Positions 40,097-50,234 of a DNA stretch of 64,000 nucleotides are shown piece after piece; the first letter of the stretch is position 1; every line of letters starts with the position of its first letter. The stretch comes from Aliivibrio sp. S3MY1 (lineage in GTDB: Bacteria; Pseudomonadota; Gammaproteobacteria; Enterobacterales; Vibrionaceae), in assembly GCF_028765575.1 (NCBI RefSeq), contig NZ_JARACO010000010.1, forward strand, positions 62,001 to 126,000, given 5' to 3'. Under the pieces are notes generated by a model. That model was not told where the DNA came from. It was given only the letters and a program-made list of their open reading frames with translations, and did not search any database. A program made the translations under genes and the position numbers.

Positions 40097-40660
40097 GTGG
40101 ATTTAAAAAACCATTTTTTGGTAGCAATGCCAAGTATGAAAGACCCATTTTTTCACCGAAGTGTCATCTACATTTGTGAGCATGATTCAGAGGGGACCAT
40201 GGGCCTACGTATTAATGAAACTGTTCCTATTTCATTAGAAGGTATGCTTGACCAAATAAAACTAGATAAGCCATCTCCGGTTATTTTTCCACAGACCTTA
40301 ACCCAACCAGTACTCAATGGTGGGCCCGTTTCTGATGACCGAGGCTTTGTCTTACATTCAGTGAAAGACTGTTATATATCAAGTATCCGAGTCACTAACG
40401 AACTTTCAGTCACGACATCAAAAGACATTCTAGCCACGCTTGGCACTGAATCTCAGCCACATAAATACCTAGTGGCGCTTGGGTATTCAGGGTGGGATGC
40501 TGGACAGCTTGAAGAAGAGCTTTCTGAAAACAGTTGGTTGGTGTTAGAAGCGGATCATGCTGTTATTTTTGATACCCCAATTCCTGATCGCTGGCGAAGA
40601 GCGATTGAAATTTTAGGCATTAACCCTGCCAATCTATCTAGCGAGGTTGGACACGCATGA
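40097..40660 (+). CDS. yqgE: YqgE/AlgH family protein (GTG start)
   Basis: A 187-residue UPF0301 protein. The GTG start at 40097 follows a strong AGGAGG. Typical blocks are [24 protein letters not shown] at the N-terminus and [16 protein letters not shown]; the family has a compact alpha-beta fold and no established activity. It overlaps ruvX by four bases (ATGA), so the two are translationally coupled, as in most gammaproteobacteria. Confidence 0.92.
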   Translation: MDLKNHFLVAMPSMKDPFFHRSVIYICEHDSEGTMGLRINETVPISLEGMLDQIKLDKPSPVIFPQTLTQPVLNGGPVSDDRGFVLHSVKDCYISSIRVTNELSVTTSKDILATLGTESQPHKYLVALGYSGWDAGQLEEELSENSWLVLEADHAVIFDTPIPDRWRRAIEILGINPANLSSEVGHA

Positions 40661-41082
40661 GTTCACGTACCATCATGGCATTTGATTTTGGCACCAAGAG
40701 CATTGGCTCTGCCATTGGCCAAGAAATCACAGGTACTGCAAGTCCATTAAAAGCATTTAAAGCTCAAGATGGTACCCCTAACTGGGATGATATTGAAAAA
40801 CAGATTAAAGAATGGCAACCCGATTTAATCGTTGTTGGCCTCCCAACCGATCTTCACGGTAAAGAGCTAGAAACCATCACACCAAAAGCAAAGAAGTTTG
40901 CTAATCGTCTACATGGTCGTTTTGGTAATCAAGTTGAGCTTCATGACGAACGCTTATCAACCGCTGAAGCTCGTGCGGATTTATTTGAGTTCGGTGGCTA
41001 TAAAGCGTTATCAAAAGGTAATATTGATTGTCAGTCAGCCGTAGTGATTTTAGAAAGCTGGTTTGAGAATCAGTGGAGCTAA
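40657..41082 (+). CDS. ruvX: Holliday junction resolvase-like RuvX (YqgF)
   Basis: A 141-residue RNase H-fold protein; the family is linked to processing of 16S rRNA 5' ends in E. coli and to Holliday junction resolution. The first acidic residue is in [15 protein letters not shown], the second acidic region is in [13 protein letters not shown] and DERLSTAEA. It ends the rsmE-gshB-yqgE-ruvX operon and is followed by a large palindromic repeat. Confidence 0.93.
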   Translation: MSSRTIMAFDFGTKSIGSAIGQEITGTASPLKAFKAQDGTPNWDDIEKQIKEWQPDLIVVGLPTDLHGKELETITPKAKKFANRLHGRFGNQVELHDERLSTAEARADLFEFGGYKALSKGNIDCQSAVVILESWFENQWS

Positions 41083-41090
41083 AAGCACAA

Positions 41091-41182
41091 GAGCAGGGTT
41101 CAGAGGTACTCGTTGTAAGTGTAATACTCACAACAAACGCCTCTGAATCCTAAGCGCGAAGCGTCCTGAACCCTGCTTTTTT
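41091..41182. repeat. Palindromic intergenic element (GAGCAGGGTTCAG type) between ruvX and pilU
   Basis: The outer arms AGCAGGGTTCAG (41092-41103) and CTGAACCCTGCT (41166-41177) form a perfect 12 bp stem ending in T6, so it can terminate ruvX transcripts. Inside, AGAGG/CCTCT and GTTGT/ACAAC give a second hairpin, and AGCGCGAAGCG recalls the GCTTCGCT core of the copy at 48141. The T run overlaps the pilU stop codon. Confidence 0.85.
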
Positions 41183-42287
41183 AGTCTAACGATATCGACA
41201 CATTATCAAACTCCGCCGAGCTAAATGAACTCCCTCGCTTCGTCTTTAACATCAATCTCAAGTCATTGGCTGAATCCGCACTGTGCAACGCTTCATCCTC
41301 AGAAATTTTCTCTGCTACAACCAAATCAAACAAACACTGATCAAACGTCTGCATACCGAATTCTCGTGATTTTGCCATGGTTGATTTTAGCTGATGCAAA
41401 TCACCACCACGGATCAAAGCTGAAATTCGAGGAGTATTTAATAGCACCTCATAGACACCATGACGTCCATTACCATTAATATCTGGTACAAGTTGCTGAG
41501 CAATAATACCTTTTAAGTTCATTGATAAATCGAACAAAAACTGCTCTTTACGATCTTTAGGTACTAAATGAAGAATACGCTCTAATGCTTGGTTGGCATT
41601 ATTTGCATGCAACGTCGCCATACATAAATGGCCAGTTTCTGCAAATGTCATTGCATATTCCATGGTTTCACGACTACGAATCTCACCAATTAAAATCATA
41701 TCTGGCGCTTGGCGTAACGAGTTCTTCAGTGCCACTTCATAACTTTCTGTATCAAGCCCCACTTCACGTTGAGTCACAATGCATTTATTATGCGGATGAA
41801 CAAACTCAATTGGATCTTCCACCGTTAAAATATGACCACTGCGGTTATCATTACGGTATCCTGTCATTGCCGCCATCGAGGTCGATTTCCCCGAACCAGT
41901 AGCCCCAACGACAAGAACCAAACCACGTTTAGAGGTTGCAAGATCCTTCATTACATCAGGTAAATTCAACGAATCCATTGATGGAATGTTCGTTTCAATG
42001 CGACGGATCACCGCACCTGGCTGTTCACGCTGCCAAAATGCACTCACACGAAAACGACCGCTCTCTTTCACTATCGCAAAATTGGCTTCTAACTTCTGAT
42101 GAAATTCTTTTTGACGATCATCATCCATCATTTCAGTGAATAACGCCGTGATAGAATCAAACGTCTGTTTTTCGCCTACTGGCTGTAATTCACCGTGAAC
42201 GCGTAATAGGCACGGCGCATCTACCGTTAAGTAAATATCTGACGCTTTTTGTGTAACCATTTGCTCCAGAAGTTGATCTAACGCCAT
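41181..42287 (-). CDS. pilU: Type IV pilus retraction ATPase PilU
   Basis: A 368-residue PilT-family ATPase. Walker A is GATGSGKSTSMAAM (about residues 128-141), the Asp box is HILTVEDPIEFVH, Walker B is APDMILIGEIRSRETM and the His box is TGHLCMATLHANNA. The RNMExx-type PilU features and a longer C-terminus separate it from PilT. PilU assists PilT in forceful retraction. It lies two bases downstream of pilT. Confidence 0.94.
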   Translation of the reverse strand: MALDQLLEQMVTQKASDIYLTVDAPCLLRVHGELQPVGEKQTFDSITALFTEMMDDDRQKEFHQKLEANFAIVKESGRFRVSAFWQREQPGAVIRRIETNIPSMDSLNLPDVMKDLATSKRGLVLVVGATGSGKSTSMAAMTGYRNDNRSGHILTVEDPIEFVHPHNKCIVTQREVGLDTESYEVALKNSLRQAPDMILIGEIRSRETMEYAMTFAETGHLCMATLHANNANQALERILHLVPKDRKEQFLFDLSMNLKGIIAQQLVPDINGNGRHGVYEVLLNTPRISALIRGGDLHQLKSTMAKSREFGMQTFDQCLFDLVVAEKISEDEALHSADSANDLRLMLKTKRGSSFSSAEFDNVSISLD

Positions 42288-42289
42288 AA

Positions 42290-43327
42290 TTAAAACCCAA
42301 CGCTACTGATATCAACTTTCTTTGCCACTTCATCAGGATCAACCAAACCTTGAGCCATGATTTTCTTGGCATTTTGTTCCATGGTCTGCATACCAAAAGA
42401 AGATCCCGTCTGAATTATCGAATACATCTGCGCGACTTTATCTTCACGGATCAAGTTACGAATCGCAGGCGTCGCAATCATCACTTCATGGCACGCAACA
42501 CGGCCACCACCCGTTCGTTTTAATAATGTTTGAGCGACAACGGCTTTAAGTGATTCAGAAAGCATTGAACGAACCATCGACTTTTCACTACCAGGGAAAA
42601 CATCAATAATACGGTCAATGGTTTTTGCAGCAGAGCTCGTGTGCAAGGTACCAAAGACTAAGTGTCCCGTTTCTGCGGCGGTTAATGCCAAACTAATCGT
42701 TTCTTGATCTCGAAGCTCACCAACTAAAATAACATCAGGATCTTCACGCAGCGCTGAACGTAGCGCCGCTTTAAAGCTGTGCGTATCACGATGAACTTCA
42801 CGTTGGTTAATCAAGCACTTTTTATTTTTGTGGACAAACTCAATCGGATCTTCAATCGTCAATACATGTTTATTGTGATTCTCATTGATGTAATCAACCA
42901 TTGCTGCAAGCGTTGTTGATTTACCTGAGCCTGTTGGTCCTGTAATTAATACTAAGCCTTTTTGATAGTTGGCAATGTTAGTAAAAATATCAGGTGCCGC
43001 AAGTTGCTCTAATGATGGGATCTCAACCGGAATGGTTCGAAACACAGCCGCACACCCACGAGACTGATTAAACGCATTCACTCGAAACCGTCCAACATTC
43101 GGCAACTCAAATGAGAAATCGACTTCAAGCTTCTCTTCAAATTCACTGCGCTGAGCATCATTCATAATGTCAGTCACTAAACGATGAACCTCTGCGTGTG
43201 TAAAATCAGGTAATGTCAGTTTACGAACATCCCCATCAACACGTACCATAGGAGGAACTCCTGCAGATAGGTGTAGATCTGACGCGTTTTGTTTTACACT
43301 AAAGTCCAGTAGTTCTGTGATATCCAT
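42290..43327 (-). CDS. pilT: Type IV pilus retraction ATPase PilT
   Basis: A 345-residue hexameric ATPase that depolymerises type IV pili for twitching and DNA uptake. Walker A is GPTGSGKSTTLAAM, Walker B DPDVILVGELRDQETI, His box TGHLVFGTLHTSSA, and the retraction motif AIRNLIRE is intact. Length matches the family. It is divergent from yggS with only 23 bp between them, the classical pilT-yggS arrangement. Confidence 0.96.
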   Translation of the reverse strand: MDITELLDFSVKQNASDLHLSAGVPPMVRVDGDVRKLTLPDFTHAEVHRLVTDIMNDAQRSEFEEKLEVDFSFELPNVGRFRVNAFNQSRGCAAVFRTIPVEIPSLEQLAAPDIFTNIANYQKGLVLITGPTGSGKSTTLAAMVDYINENHNKHVLTIEDPIEFVHKNKKCLINQREVHRDTHSFKAALRSALREDPDVILVGELRDQETISLALTAAETGHLVFGTLHTSSAAKTIDRIIDVFPGSEKSMVRSMLSESLKAVVAQTLLKRTGGGRVACHEVMIATPAIRNLIREDKVAQMYSIIQTGSSFGMQTMEQNAKKIMAQGLVDPDEVAKKVDISSVGF

Positions 43328-43350
43328 AATTTTCCTCGGTAATCGTTTCT

Positions 43351-44046
43351 ATGACTAGTATTAAGCAAAATATCAATCAAATCACCCTTCAGATAGAGAA
43401 TAGCGTTCAAAAGTGTGGTCGACGCCCAGATTCAGTGCAATTACTGGCTGTAAGTAAAACAAAACCTATCGAATTACTCGAACAGGCAATGGATGTTGGT
43501 CAACGCGCATTTGGTGAAAACTACGTTCAGGAAGGGATTGAAAAGATTCAATACTTCCAAAACAACCATCCTAACACTCCGTTAGAATGGCATTTTATTG
43601 GGCCAATTCAATCTAACAAAACTCGCCCAATAGCGGAACATTTTGATTGGGTTCACTCTGTTGACCGCCTGAAAATAGCACAACGCCTTAATGAGCAACG
43701 CCCAGATAACCTTGGCGAACTAAATGTGCTTATTCAGGTCAATATCAGCGCAGAAGAGAGTAAATCAGGAACTACTTCTGAAGAAGTTATGGAACTGGCT
43801 GCTGCTATCCATGAGATGCCAAACCTAACATTACGCGGATTGATGTCGATCCCTGCAAATGTCTCTAATTACAATGAACAACTGGCTGCATTTACACAAC
43901 TTGCTTCCATTCAAAATCAATTACGCGCACAATATCCTCAAGTAGACACCCTATCAATGGGAATGAGCAGTGATATGGATGCTGCAATTGAAGCGGGCTC
44001 AACAATGGTTCGAATTGGCACTGCTATTTTTGGTACTAGAGACTGA
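43351..44046 (+). CDS. yggS: PLP homeostasis protein (YggS, PLPBP/PROSC family)
   Basis: A 231-residue single-domain fold-type III PLP-binding protein. The PLP lysine is in LLAVSKTKPIELL (about residue 37), and FGENYVQEG, WHFIGPIQSNK and LSMGMSSDMDAAI are family signatures. It has no enzymatic activity known and buffers free PLP. Start of the yggS-proC-yggT-yggU run. Confidence 0.95.
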   Translation: MTSIKQNINQITLQIENSVQKCGRRPDSVQLLAVSKTKPIELLEQAMDVGQRAFGENYVQEGIEKIQYFQNNHPNTPLEWHFIGPIQSNKTRPIAEHFDWVHSVDRLKIAQRLNEQRPDNLGELNVLIQVNISAEESKSGTTSEEVMELAAAIHEMPNLTLRGLMSIPANVSNYNEQLAAFTQLASIQNQLRAQYPQVDTLSMGMSSDMDAAIEAGSTMVRIGTAIFGTRD

Positions 44047-44140
44047 TTTTTTAGCGCCAAACATTATAAAAATAAAAAATAACCTCAACTAGAATGATAC
44101 CAATCTCGATATAACGATAGGTATAAAGTAAGGAAGACGA

Positions 44141-44959
44141 ATGGAACATCGCAATATTGCTTTTATTGGTGCGGGCAACATGACCCGCTCTATTATCGCC
44201 GGTTTAATTAGCAGTGGTTATCCAAAAGGAAAAATTACAGCGACAAATCCAAGTACAGAGAAACTTGAGCATTTGAAAACCTGTTATGGCATCAATACCA
44301 GCACAGACAACCTTACTGCAACTCAAAATGCAGATGTCGTTGTTCTTGCGGTAAAACCACAGATGATGGCCAGTGCCGCAGAGCCCCTACAAACTGTCGA
44401 TTTCTCGGATAAGTTAGTTATCTCAATTGCTGCAGGCATTTCAGCACAACGTCTCAATGACATGTTTGCTACGACGTTGAATTTGGTTCGAGTTATGCCA
44501 AATACTCCTGCATTAGTGGGCAAAGGCATGAGTGGTCTGTTTGCCGTCGAACATGTCTCAGAACAAGACAAAACCTATGCTAGTAACTTACTTTCAGCCG
44601 TCGGTGAAGTCTGTTGGGTTGAGACAGAATCTGGTATTAACTCTGTTATTGCGGCAGCAGGAAGCGCTCCAGCGTATTTCTTCTTATTTATGGAAGCGAT
44701 GCAAACAGAAGCAATTAAACAAGGTTTTGATGAAGAAACCGCTCGCCTATTAGTACAACAAGCGGCTCTTGGTGCTGCTGAAATGGTAGTAGCAAACCCT
44801 GAAACAGAACTATCAACACTGCGTGAACAAGTCACTTCAAAAGGTGGAACTACCGCAGAAGCACTACGCACGTTTAATGAACACAACCTGAAAGATATTG
44901 TCGCTAAAGCTATGCAAGCGGCGGTCTCTCGTGCAGAAGAGATGGAATCGTTATTTTAA
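44141..44959 (+). CDS. proC: Pyrroline-5-carboxylate reductase
   Basis: A 272-residue NAD(P)H-dependent enzyme, last step of proline synthesis. The dinucleotide fold is AFIGAGNMTRSIIAGL, and the signature VRVMPNTPALVGKGMSGL and C-terminal TSKGGTTAEAL are present. A short imperfect palindrome of the ATACC/GGTAT type (44097-44124) lies in the gap after yggS. Confidence 0.96.
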   Translation: MEHRNIAFIGAGNMTRSIIAGLISSGYPKGKITATNPSTEKLEHLKTCYGINTSTDNLTATQNADVVVLAVKPQMMASAAEPLQTVDFSDKLVISIAAGISAQRLNDMFATTLNLVRVMPNTPALVGKGMSGLFAVEHVSEQDKTYASNLLSAVGEVCWVETESGINSVIAAAGSAPAYFFLFMEAMQTEAIKQGFDEETARLLVQQAALGAAEMVVANPETELSTLREQVTSKGGTTAEALRTFNEHNLKDIVAKAMQAAVSRAEEMESLF

Positions 44960-45021
44960 GATAACCTTCTCTACTCAATTACTCTATTTACAAAACCAAT
45001 GATTTTTAAGGTTAATAAACT

Positions 45022-45576
45022 ATGAATGCAATGAGCTTTTTAATCTCGACCGTTTTTGATTTATACATCATGGTCGTGATCCTACGTATTTGGTTACAAG
45101 TTGCCCGCGCCGACTTTTATAATCCATTTTCACAATTTATCGTAAAAGCGACACAACCAATCGTCTCTCCTTTACGCCGTGTTATCCCATCAATTGGTAG
45201 CTTAGACTTAGCCACGGTTTTATTTGCTTATGTACTGTGTGTTGTGAAGTTCATTGCTCTACAATTAGTCGTATCAGGCGGTATTGCTTTTGGCCCTGAG
45301 TTTTTATTCATTGGTCTGATTGCCCTTGCTAAAGCCGCGGGTGGTTTGTTGTTCTGGATCTTATTAGTACGTGCAATCTTAAGCTGGGTGAGTCAAGGTC
45401 GTAGCCCAATTGAATACGTTATGCACCAATTAACAGAACCAATGTTAGCGCCTATTCGTAAAATTCTTCCTCAAATGGGTGGATTAGACTTAAGCGTATT
45501 AGTGCTATTTATCGTACTTCAATTTGCTAACTTCTTGATGGGCGATCTAATTGGTCCTATTTGGTACAGCTTGTAA
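45022..45576 (+). CDS. yggT: YggT family membrane protein
   Basis: A 184-residue inner-membrane protein with two copies of the YGGT domain, each with two hydrophobic segments: the first around [20 protein letters not shown] and the second around [20 protein letters not shown]. The family is implicated in osmotic shock tolerance and membrane organisation, with no defined mechanism. Sits between proC and yggU as in E. coli. Confidence 0.93.
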   Translation: MNAMSFLISTVFDLYIMVVILRIWLQVARADFYNPFSQFIVKATQPIVSPLRRVIPSIGSLDLATVLFAYVLCVVKFIALQLVVSGGIAFGPEFLFIGLIALAKAAGGLLFWILLVRAILSWVSQGRSPIEYVMHQLTEPMLAPIRKILPQMGGLDLSVLVLFIVLQFANFLMGDLIGPIWYSL

Positions 45577-45583
45577 TCTAGCG

Positions 45584-45877
45584 ATGCCAGTTAAATACGA
45601 TAATGATGATTTGATCTTACGGCTGTATTTACAACCTAAAGCCAGTCGAGATCAAATTGTAGGAATACATGGTGAAGAGCTAAAAATAGCGATTACCGCC
45701 CCTCCAGTCGATGGAAAGGCAAACGCACATTTAATTAAGTACTTTTCCAAGCTGTTTAAAGTCGCTAAAGGAAAAATTGCGGTAGAAAAAGGAGAACTGA
45801 ATCGTCACAAGCAAGTTCGAATTCATTCACCAGACATTATCCCAGAAGCAATTAAGCAGTTGTTACCATCAAAATAA
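45584..45877 (+). CDS. yggU: DUF167 family protein YggU
   Basis: A 97-residue protein. I start at the ATG at 45584 ([20 protein letters not shown]), which aligns with E. coli YggU; the frame also runs open upstream into yggT. Conserved DUF167 motifs [11 protein letters not shown] and [14 protein letters not shown] are present. No function is established. It begins 7 bp after the yggT stop and is followed by a terminator. Confidence 0.92.
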   Translation: MPVKYDNDDLILRLYLQPKASRDQIVGIHGEELKIAITAPPVDGKANAHLIKYFSKLFKVAKGKIAVEKGELNRHKQVRIHSPDIIPEAIKQLLPSK

Positions 45878-45883
45878 TACGAA

Positions 45884-45908
45884 TGCCGAGTTAACCCTCG
45901 GCTTTTTT
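45884..45908 (+). terminator. Terminator after yggU
   Basis: GCCGAG, loop TTAACC, CTCGGC followed by T6. Confidence 0.88.
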
Positions 45909-45938
45909 ATATGGAAATCTTTTTATATGAGGATCGTT

Positions 45939-46370
45939 ATGAAAAAAATAATCTTACTTTTGTCCCTGTTTCTTTTTAGCTTACCCACTTTTGCAGGACA
46001 ATTTGTACAAATTAAAAATGTCGAGGTTCATTACTCTGCATTTAATTCCACCTTTCTAACGCCTAAAGTCGCTCGCACTTATCAACTAAAACGCTCTGGC
46101 TACAACGCCTTAATTAATATTAGCGTGTTAGATATATCACAAGCCGGAAAGCCGGCTATTGCTGCAAAAATCACAGGCAGCGCTAAGAATTTACTTGGCC
46201 AAACAAAAACGTTAACCTTTCGTGAAATTAAAGAGCAAAATGCAATTTACTACATTGCTGAGCTGCCAATTACTAACGAAGAAACCTTTCGCTTTGATAT
46301 CAATGTATCTGCCGATACCAAAGGCGCTGGTAAATTAAAATTCAATCAAAAATTTTACGTAGAAGAATAA
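45939..46370 (+). CDS. DUF4426 family exported protein
   Basis: A 143-residue protein with a clear signal peptide ([19 protein letters not shown]) and a beta-rich mature part ([30 protein letters not shown]). It resembles the DUF4426 family found between yggU and rdgB in vibrios. The start at 45939 has GAGGA at good distance; an ATG four codons earlier is possible. Likely periplasmic; function unknown. Confidence 0.82.
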   Translation: MKKIILLLSLFLFSLPTFAGQFVQIKNVEVHYSAFNSTFLTPKVARTYQLKRSGYNALINISVLDISQAGKPAIAAKITGSAKNLLGQTKTLTFREIKEQNAIYYIAELPITNEETFRFDINVSADTKGAGKLKFNQKFYVEE

Positions 46371-46380
46371 GAGAATCATT

Positions 46381-46977
46381 ATGAGCAAAATCGTATTAGC
46401 AACAGGCAACCAAGGTAAGGTTCGTGAAATGGCAGATGTGTTGTCTGACTTTGGGTTTGATGTGGTTGCACAAAGTGAATTCAACGTCTCTGATGTAGCA
46501 GAAACTGGCACAACCTTCATTGAGAATGCCATTATTAAAGCGCGTCATGCGGCTAAAGAAACAGGCTTACCGGCGATTGCTGATGATTCAGGCTTAGAGG
46601 TCGACGCATTAAATGGGGCACCTGGTGTTTACTCTGCACGCTACTCAGGCGAAAGCGCAACCGATCAAAAGAATATCGATAAGATGCTAGCGGCAATGGA
46701 CGGTATTCCTGCGGAAAAACGTACTGCACGCTTTCATTGTGTATTAGTACTAATGAAGCATGAGAACGATCCTACACCGTTAATTTGCCACGGTTCATGG
46801 GAAGGCCATATTACCACTGAACAGCAAGGTGAAAATGGCTTTGGCTATGATCCTATCTTTTGGGTGAGTGAAGATAACTGTTCTTCAGCAGAGCTTGAGC
46901 CTGCGCGCAAAAAACAACTTTCTCACCGTGGTAAAGCGCTGAAAAAACTGTTTGCTGCATTAAAGGAAGGTAAATAA
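46381..46977 (+). CDS. rdgB: dITP/XTP pyrophosphatase
   Basis: A 198-residue Ham1-family enzyme that hydrolyses non-canonical purine NTPs (dITP, XTP) and prevents their incorporation into DNA. Motifs: [15 protein letters not shown] at the start, [28 protein letters not shown] and [10 protein letters not shown]. Followed after 3 bp by hemW, the conserved rdgB-hemW pair. Confidence 0.96.
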   Translation: MSKIVLATGNQGKVREMADVLSDFGFDVVAQSEFNVSDVAETGTTFIENAIIKARHAAKETGLPAIADDSGLEVDALNGAPGVYSARYSGESATDQKNIDKMLAAMDGIPAEKRTARFHCVLVLMKHENDPTPLICHGSWEGHITTEQQGENGFGYDPIFWVSEDNCSSAELEPARKKQLSHRGKALKKLFAALKEGK

Positions 46978-46980
46978 GTA

Positions 46981-48141
46981 ATGCTAGTTCCACCACCACT
47001 AAGCTTATACATTCATATTCCATGGTGTATTCAAAAATGCCCATATTGTGATTTCAATTCTCATGCATTGAAAACGACAATCCCTGAAGCACAATACATT
47101 TCAGCGTTAATTGACGATCTTGATACCGATCTTGCACGTTATGATATGCAAAACGAATCCCGTAAGCTGCACTCTATTTTTATTGGTGGTGGTACACCAA
47201 GCTTAATTACTGCTCCTGAAATTAAACGCTTACTGAGCGAAGTTGAAAAACGCTTACCCTTTGCTGATGATATTGAAATCACGATGGAAGCTAACCCTGG
47301 AACCGTAGAGGCAGGTCGATTCATTGAATACCGTGAAGCGGGGGTTAACCGCATCTCCATCGGCGTACAAAGCTTCCAACAAGAAAAATTGGAAAAACTG
47401 GGACGTATTCACGGTAAAGATGAAGCCATTCGTGCTGCTCGCCTTGCTCATGAGGCCGGATTAAACAGCTTTAATCTTGATTTAATGCACGGTTTACCAA
47501 ACCAAAGTATTGATGATGCGTTGTCTGATTTAAAACAAGCGATTGAGCTTAATCCTCCACATTTGTCTTGGTATCAGCTGACGATTGAACCAAACACGGT
47601 GTTTTACTATAAGCCACCAACATTGCCTGACGATGATGATTTATGGGATATTTTTGAACAAGGCCACCAAATTCTTGCTGACGCCGGTTATGTTCAATAT
47701 GAGATTTCAGGCTACAGTAAAGTCGGTTATCAATGCCGACATAATTTGAATTATTGGCGTTTTGGGGATTATTTAGGCATTGGTTGTGGGGCTCATGGCA
47801 AACTGAGTTTTGCTGATGGTCGCATTGTTCGAACCACTAAAATCAAGCACCCACGCGGCTTTCTAGATTTAATGAAACCTTACTTAATTGACGAACAAGA
47901 GGTTGCGGATCACGACAGGCCTTTTGAGTTCTTCATGAACCGTTTCCGTCTGTTAGAAGCCTGTCCTAAGCAAGATTTCATTGATAAAACAGGGTTAGGT
48001 TTTGAGTCGATTCAAGAGACGATTGATTGGGCTAAAAAGAAGAAATATCTTGATGAAACCGAAACGCATTGGCAGATCACAGAACACGGCAAGTTGTTCT
48101 TGAATGATATGTTAGAAGCGTTTGTGAGTGATGAAGACTAA
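46981..48141 (+). CDS. hemW: Heme chaperone HemW (radical SAM)
   Basis: A 386-residue radical SAM protein of the HemN-like group. The [4Fe-4S] cluster motif C-x3-C-x2-C is Cys16, Cys20, Cys23 (HIPWCIQKCPYCDF). GGGTPSLI and ISIGVQSFQ are family motifs. HemW transfers heme to membrane proteins rather than oxidising coproporphyrinogen. The end of the gene abuts a palindromic repeat. Confidence 0.94.
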   Translation: MLVPPPLSLYIHIPWCIQKCPYCDFNSHALKTTIPEAQYISALIDDLDTDLARYDMQNESRKLHSIFIGGGTPSLITAPEIKRLLSEVEKRLPFADDIEITMEANPGTVEAGRFIEYREAGVNRISIGVQSFQQEKLEKLGRIHGKDEAIRAARLAHEAGLNSFNLDLMHGLPNQSIDDALSDLKQAIELNPPHLSWYQLTIEPNTVFYYKPPTLPDDDDLWDIFEQGHQILADAGYVQYEISGYSKVGYQCRHNLNYWRFGDYLGIGCGAHGKLSFADGRIVRTTKIKHPRGFLDLMKPYLIDEQEVADHDRPFEFFMNRFRLLEACPKQDFIDKTGLGFESIQETIDWAKKKKYLDETETHWQITEHGKLFLNDMLEAFVSDED

Positions 48142-48241
48142 GAGCAGGGTTCAGATCGCTTCGCTTAAAGGTTTCAGTAAGAGCTTAAACATCTTTTCCT
48201 GAAACCTTTAGGGAGCTTGCGACCGTCCTGAAACCTGCTCT
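48141..48241. repeat. Palindromic intergenic element with nested hairpins between hemW and glsA
   Basis: Outer arms AGAGCAGGGTTCAG (48141-48154) and CTGAAACCTGCTCT (48228-48241) pair with one mismatch over 14 bp. Inner arms AAAGGTTTCAG (48167-48177) and CTGAAACCTTT (48199-48209) pair perfectly over 11 bp. Between outer and inner left arms is ATCGCTTCGCTT. The first 13 bases of the outer arm are shared with the element at 41091, and 18 bases with 29480. It fills the convergent hemW/glsA gap exactly. Confidence 0.88.
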
Positions 48242-48245
48242 TATC

Positions 48246-49166
48246 TTAAAATATCGAACGACCAATACGTTCTGAAAGCAATTCTAATGCTTGAGTTCCT
48301 GCTAGCGAGTTACCAGATGGGTCTAATTCTGGAGACCATACAGCAATAGTCATCTCACCCGGAACAATGGCTATTATCCCACCACCGACACCTGATTTTC
48401 CTGGCATACCAACGCGATAAGCAAACTCTCCGGCACCATCATATAATCCACAAGTAGCCATTAATGCATTAATTTGTTTACTCTGCATTGGCGTAATTAT
48501 GAACTCATTCGTCTCAGGTTGAATGCCTTTATTGGCTAAATAACCAAACGTTCTTGCTAAATCAACACAGCTCATATTCAGTGCACAAGCATGAAAATAG
48601 TTCTTTAATACTGGCATCACTTCATTATCGAAGTTACCAAATGAACGCATCAAATAGGCAATCGATGCATTTCGATCACTGTGATCCATTTCTGAATTAG
48701 CGACAATACGATCATAGATAATATGATTATTACCAGATAATTTACGCACAAATTCCAATAAACGATGCTTAGGAGCAGAAAAGCGGCTGTAGAGCATATC
48801 TGAAATAACAATAGCTCCGGCATTAATAAATGGATTACGAGGTACACCTTGCTCCATTTCAAGTTGGATCAATGAGTTAAATGCCTGCCCTGACGGTTCT
48901 TTTCCTACTCGCTGCCATAATTCTTCTGGCTGATATAGCTCCATCGCAAGAGTCAAACTCAGTGCTTTTGAGATCGATTGAATTGAAAAGCATTCATTTG
49001 CATCACCAGAGGTAATCATCTCACCATCGTTGGTGTACACGGCAATGCCTAATTTATCACTTGGCACACAAGCAAGCGCGGGAATATAGTCGGCAACTTT
49101 TCCTTGTCCAATAAGAGGACGCACTTCATTCAAAATATCATCTAATATCTGTTTTGTTGGCTTCAT
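48246..49166 (-). CDS. glsA: Glutaminase
   Basis: A 306-residue serine-dependent glutaminase that converts glutamine to glutamate and ammonia. The serine/lysine pair is Ser64 and Lys67 in [11 protein letters not shown], in a beta-lactamase-like fold; [10 protein letters not shown] and [12 protein letters not shown] are further family motifs. In E. coli this class supports acid resistance. Single gene, convergent with hemW. Confidence 0.95.
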   Translation of the reverse strand: MKPTKQILDDILNEVRPLIGQGKVADYIPALACVPSDKLGIAVYTNDGEMITSGDANECFSIQSISKALSLTLAMELYQPEELWQRVGKEPSGQAFNSLIQLEMEQGVPRNPFINAGAIVISDMLYSRFSAPKHRLLEFVRKLSGNNHIIYDRIVANSEMDHSDRNASIAYLMRSFGNFDNEVMPVLKNYFHACALNMSCVDLARTFGYLANKGIQPETNEFIITPMQSKQINALMATCGLYDGAGEFAYRVGMPGKSGVGGGIIAIVPGEMTIAVWSPELDPSGNSLAGTQALELLSERIGRSIF

Positions 49167-49196
49167 TATTTCTTATTCCCTTTTGATCGCAAGGAC

Positions 49197-49222
49197 AAAA
49201 AAGCCAACACAGAGGTTGGCTT
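49197..49222 (-). terminator. Terminator of trmB
   Basis: On the minus strand AAGCCAAC pairs with GTTGGCTT and is followed by T6. It lies 76 bp after the trmB stop, just before glsA. Confidence 0.85.
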
Positions 49223-49297
49223 TAGTATTTATTTAGATTGGCATCAGAGCCATGCAGCGCTTATCGTACGCTGTCATCCCGTTTTAAAATAAACGGA

Positions 49298-50014
49298 TTA
49301 TGCGTTGCGACGGAATTTAATATCCCATACGCCATGACCTAAACGATGACCACGCGCTTCAAATTTTGTTAATGGTCGCTCATCTGGACGAGGAATGTAA
49401 TCACCATCAGTTGCGATATTCTCGTAACCCGGAGCGACGTTCATTACTTCGATCATATGTTCTGCGTAATTTTCCCAGTCAGTTGCCATGTGGAAAACAC
49501 CATCAGGATTTAACTTAGGACGGATCATCTCAGCAAACTCCGCTTTAACGATACGACGCTTATGGTGACGTGCTTTATGCCATGGGTCAGGGAAGAACAG
49601 TTGTAAGGTATGTACAGATGAATCAGGGATCATTGATTCAAATACTTCAACCGCATCATGACACATTACACGTAAGTTCGTTACGCCAGCTTCTTTTGCT
49701 GCGGCAAGACATGCGCCAACACCTGGACGGTGAACCTCAATGCCAAGGAAATTAAGCTCTGGTGCTTTTTGCGCCATCTCAACCAAAGATGCACCCATAC
49801 CAAAACCGATTTCTAAAACGACAGGGTTGTTGTTACCAAACACCTCGTTCCAATCAAGCATTTGCTCAACAAAATCGATGCCCATGGTAGACCAGCACTC
49901 AGTAATAGCGCCTTCTTGGCCTTTCGTTAAACGTCCTTCGCGGCGTACAAAGCTACGAATTTTACGAACGATTTTACCTTCTTCGGTAAAGTCGTTTTTA
50001 GTCACTTCAGTCAT
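49298..50014 (-). CDS. trmB: tRNA (guanine(46)-N7)-methyltransferase
   Basis: A 238-residue SAM enzyme making m7G46 in tRNA variable loops. SAM motif: [18 protein letters not shown]; the substrate motif [20 protein letters not shown] and the C-terminal [16 protein letters not shown] are diagnostic. It is divergent from mutY, as in E. coli. Confidence 0.96.
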   Translation of the reverse strand: MTEVTKNDFTEEGKIVRKIRSFVRREGRLTKGQEGAITECWSTMGIDFVEQMLDWNEVFGNNNPVVLEIGFGMGASLVEMAQKAPELNFLGIEVHRPGVGACLAAAKEAGVTNLRVMCHDAVEVFESMIPDSSVHTLQLFFPDPWHKARHHKRRIVKAEFAEMIRPKLNPDGVFHMATDWENYAEHMIEVMNVAPGYENIATDGDYIPRPDERPLTKFEARGHRLGHGVWDIKFRRNA

Positions 50015-50234
50015 GATTGGATAACCTGGTTATTCTCTGAACAAGGGATTGTGGATCCGGCATTATCCAAAGTTTAGCCCAGTGTTCAAGTATTATCTTT
50101 GCTTTTCTCTATAAACAAGCTTAATTAAGGCAATTCTTTAGCTGAACTAATAACCCTATTTTCTATCGGGTGTACAAAATCATCACAGTATGATGTGATC
50201 CATTCTTAATTATAAAAATGTAATCGAGCATGTC

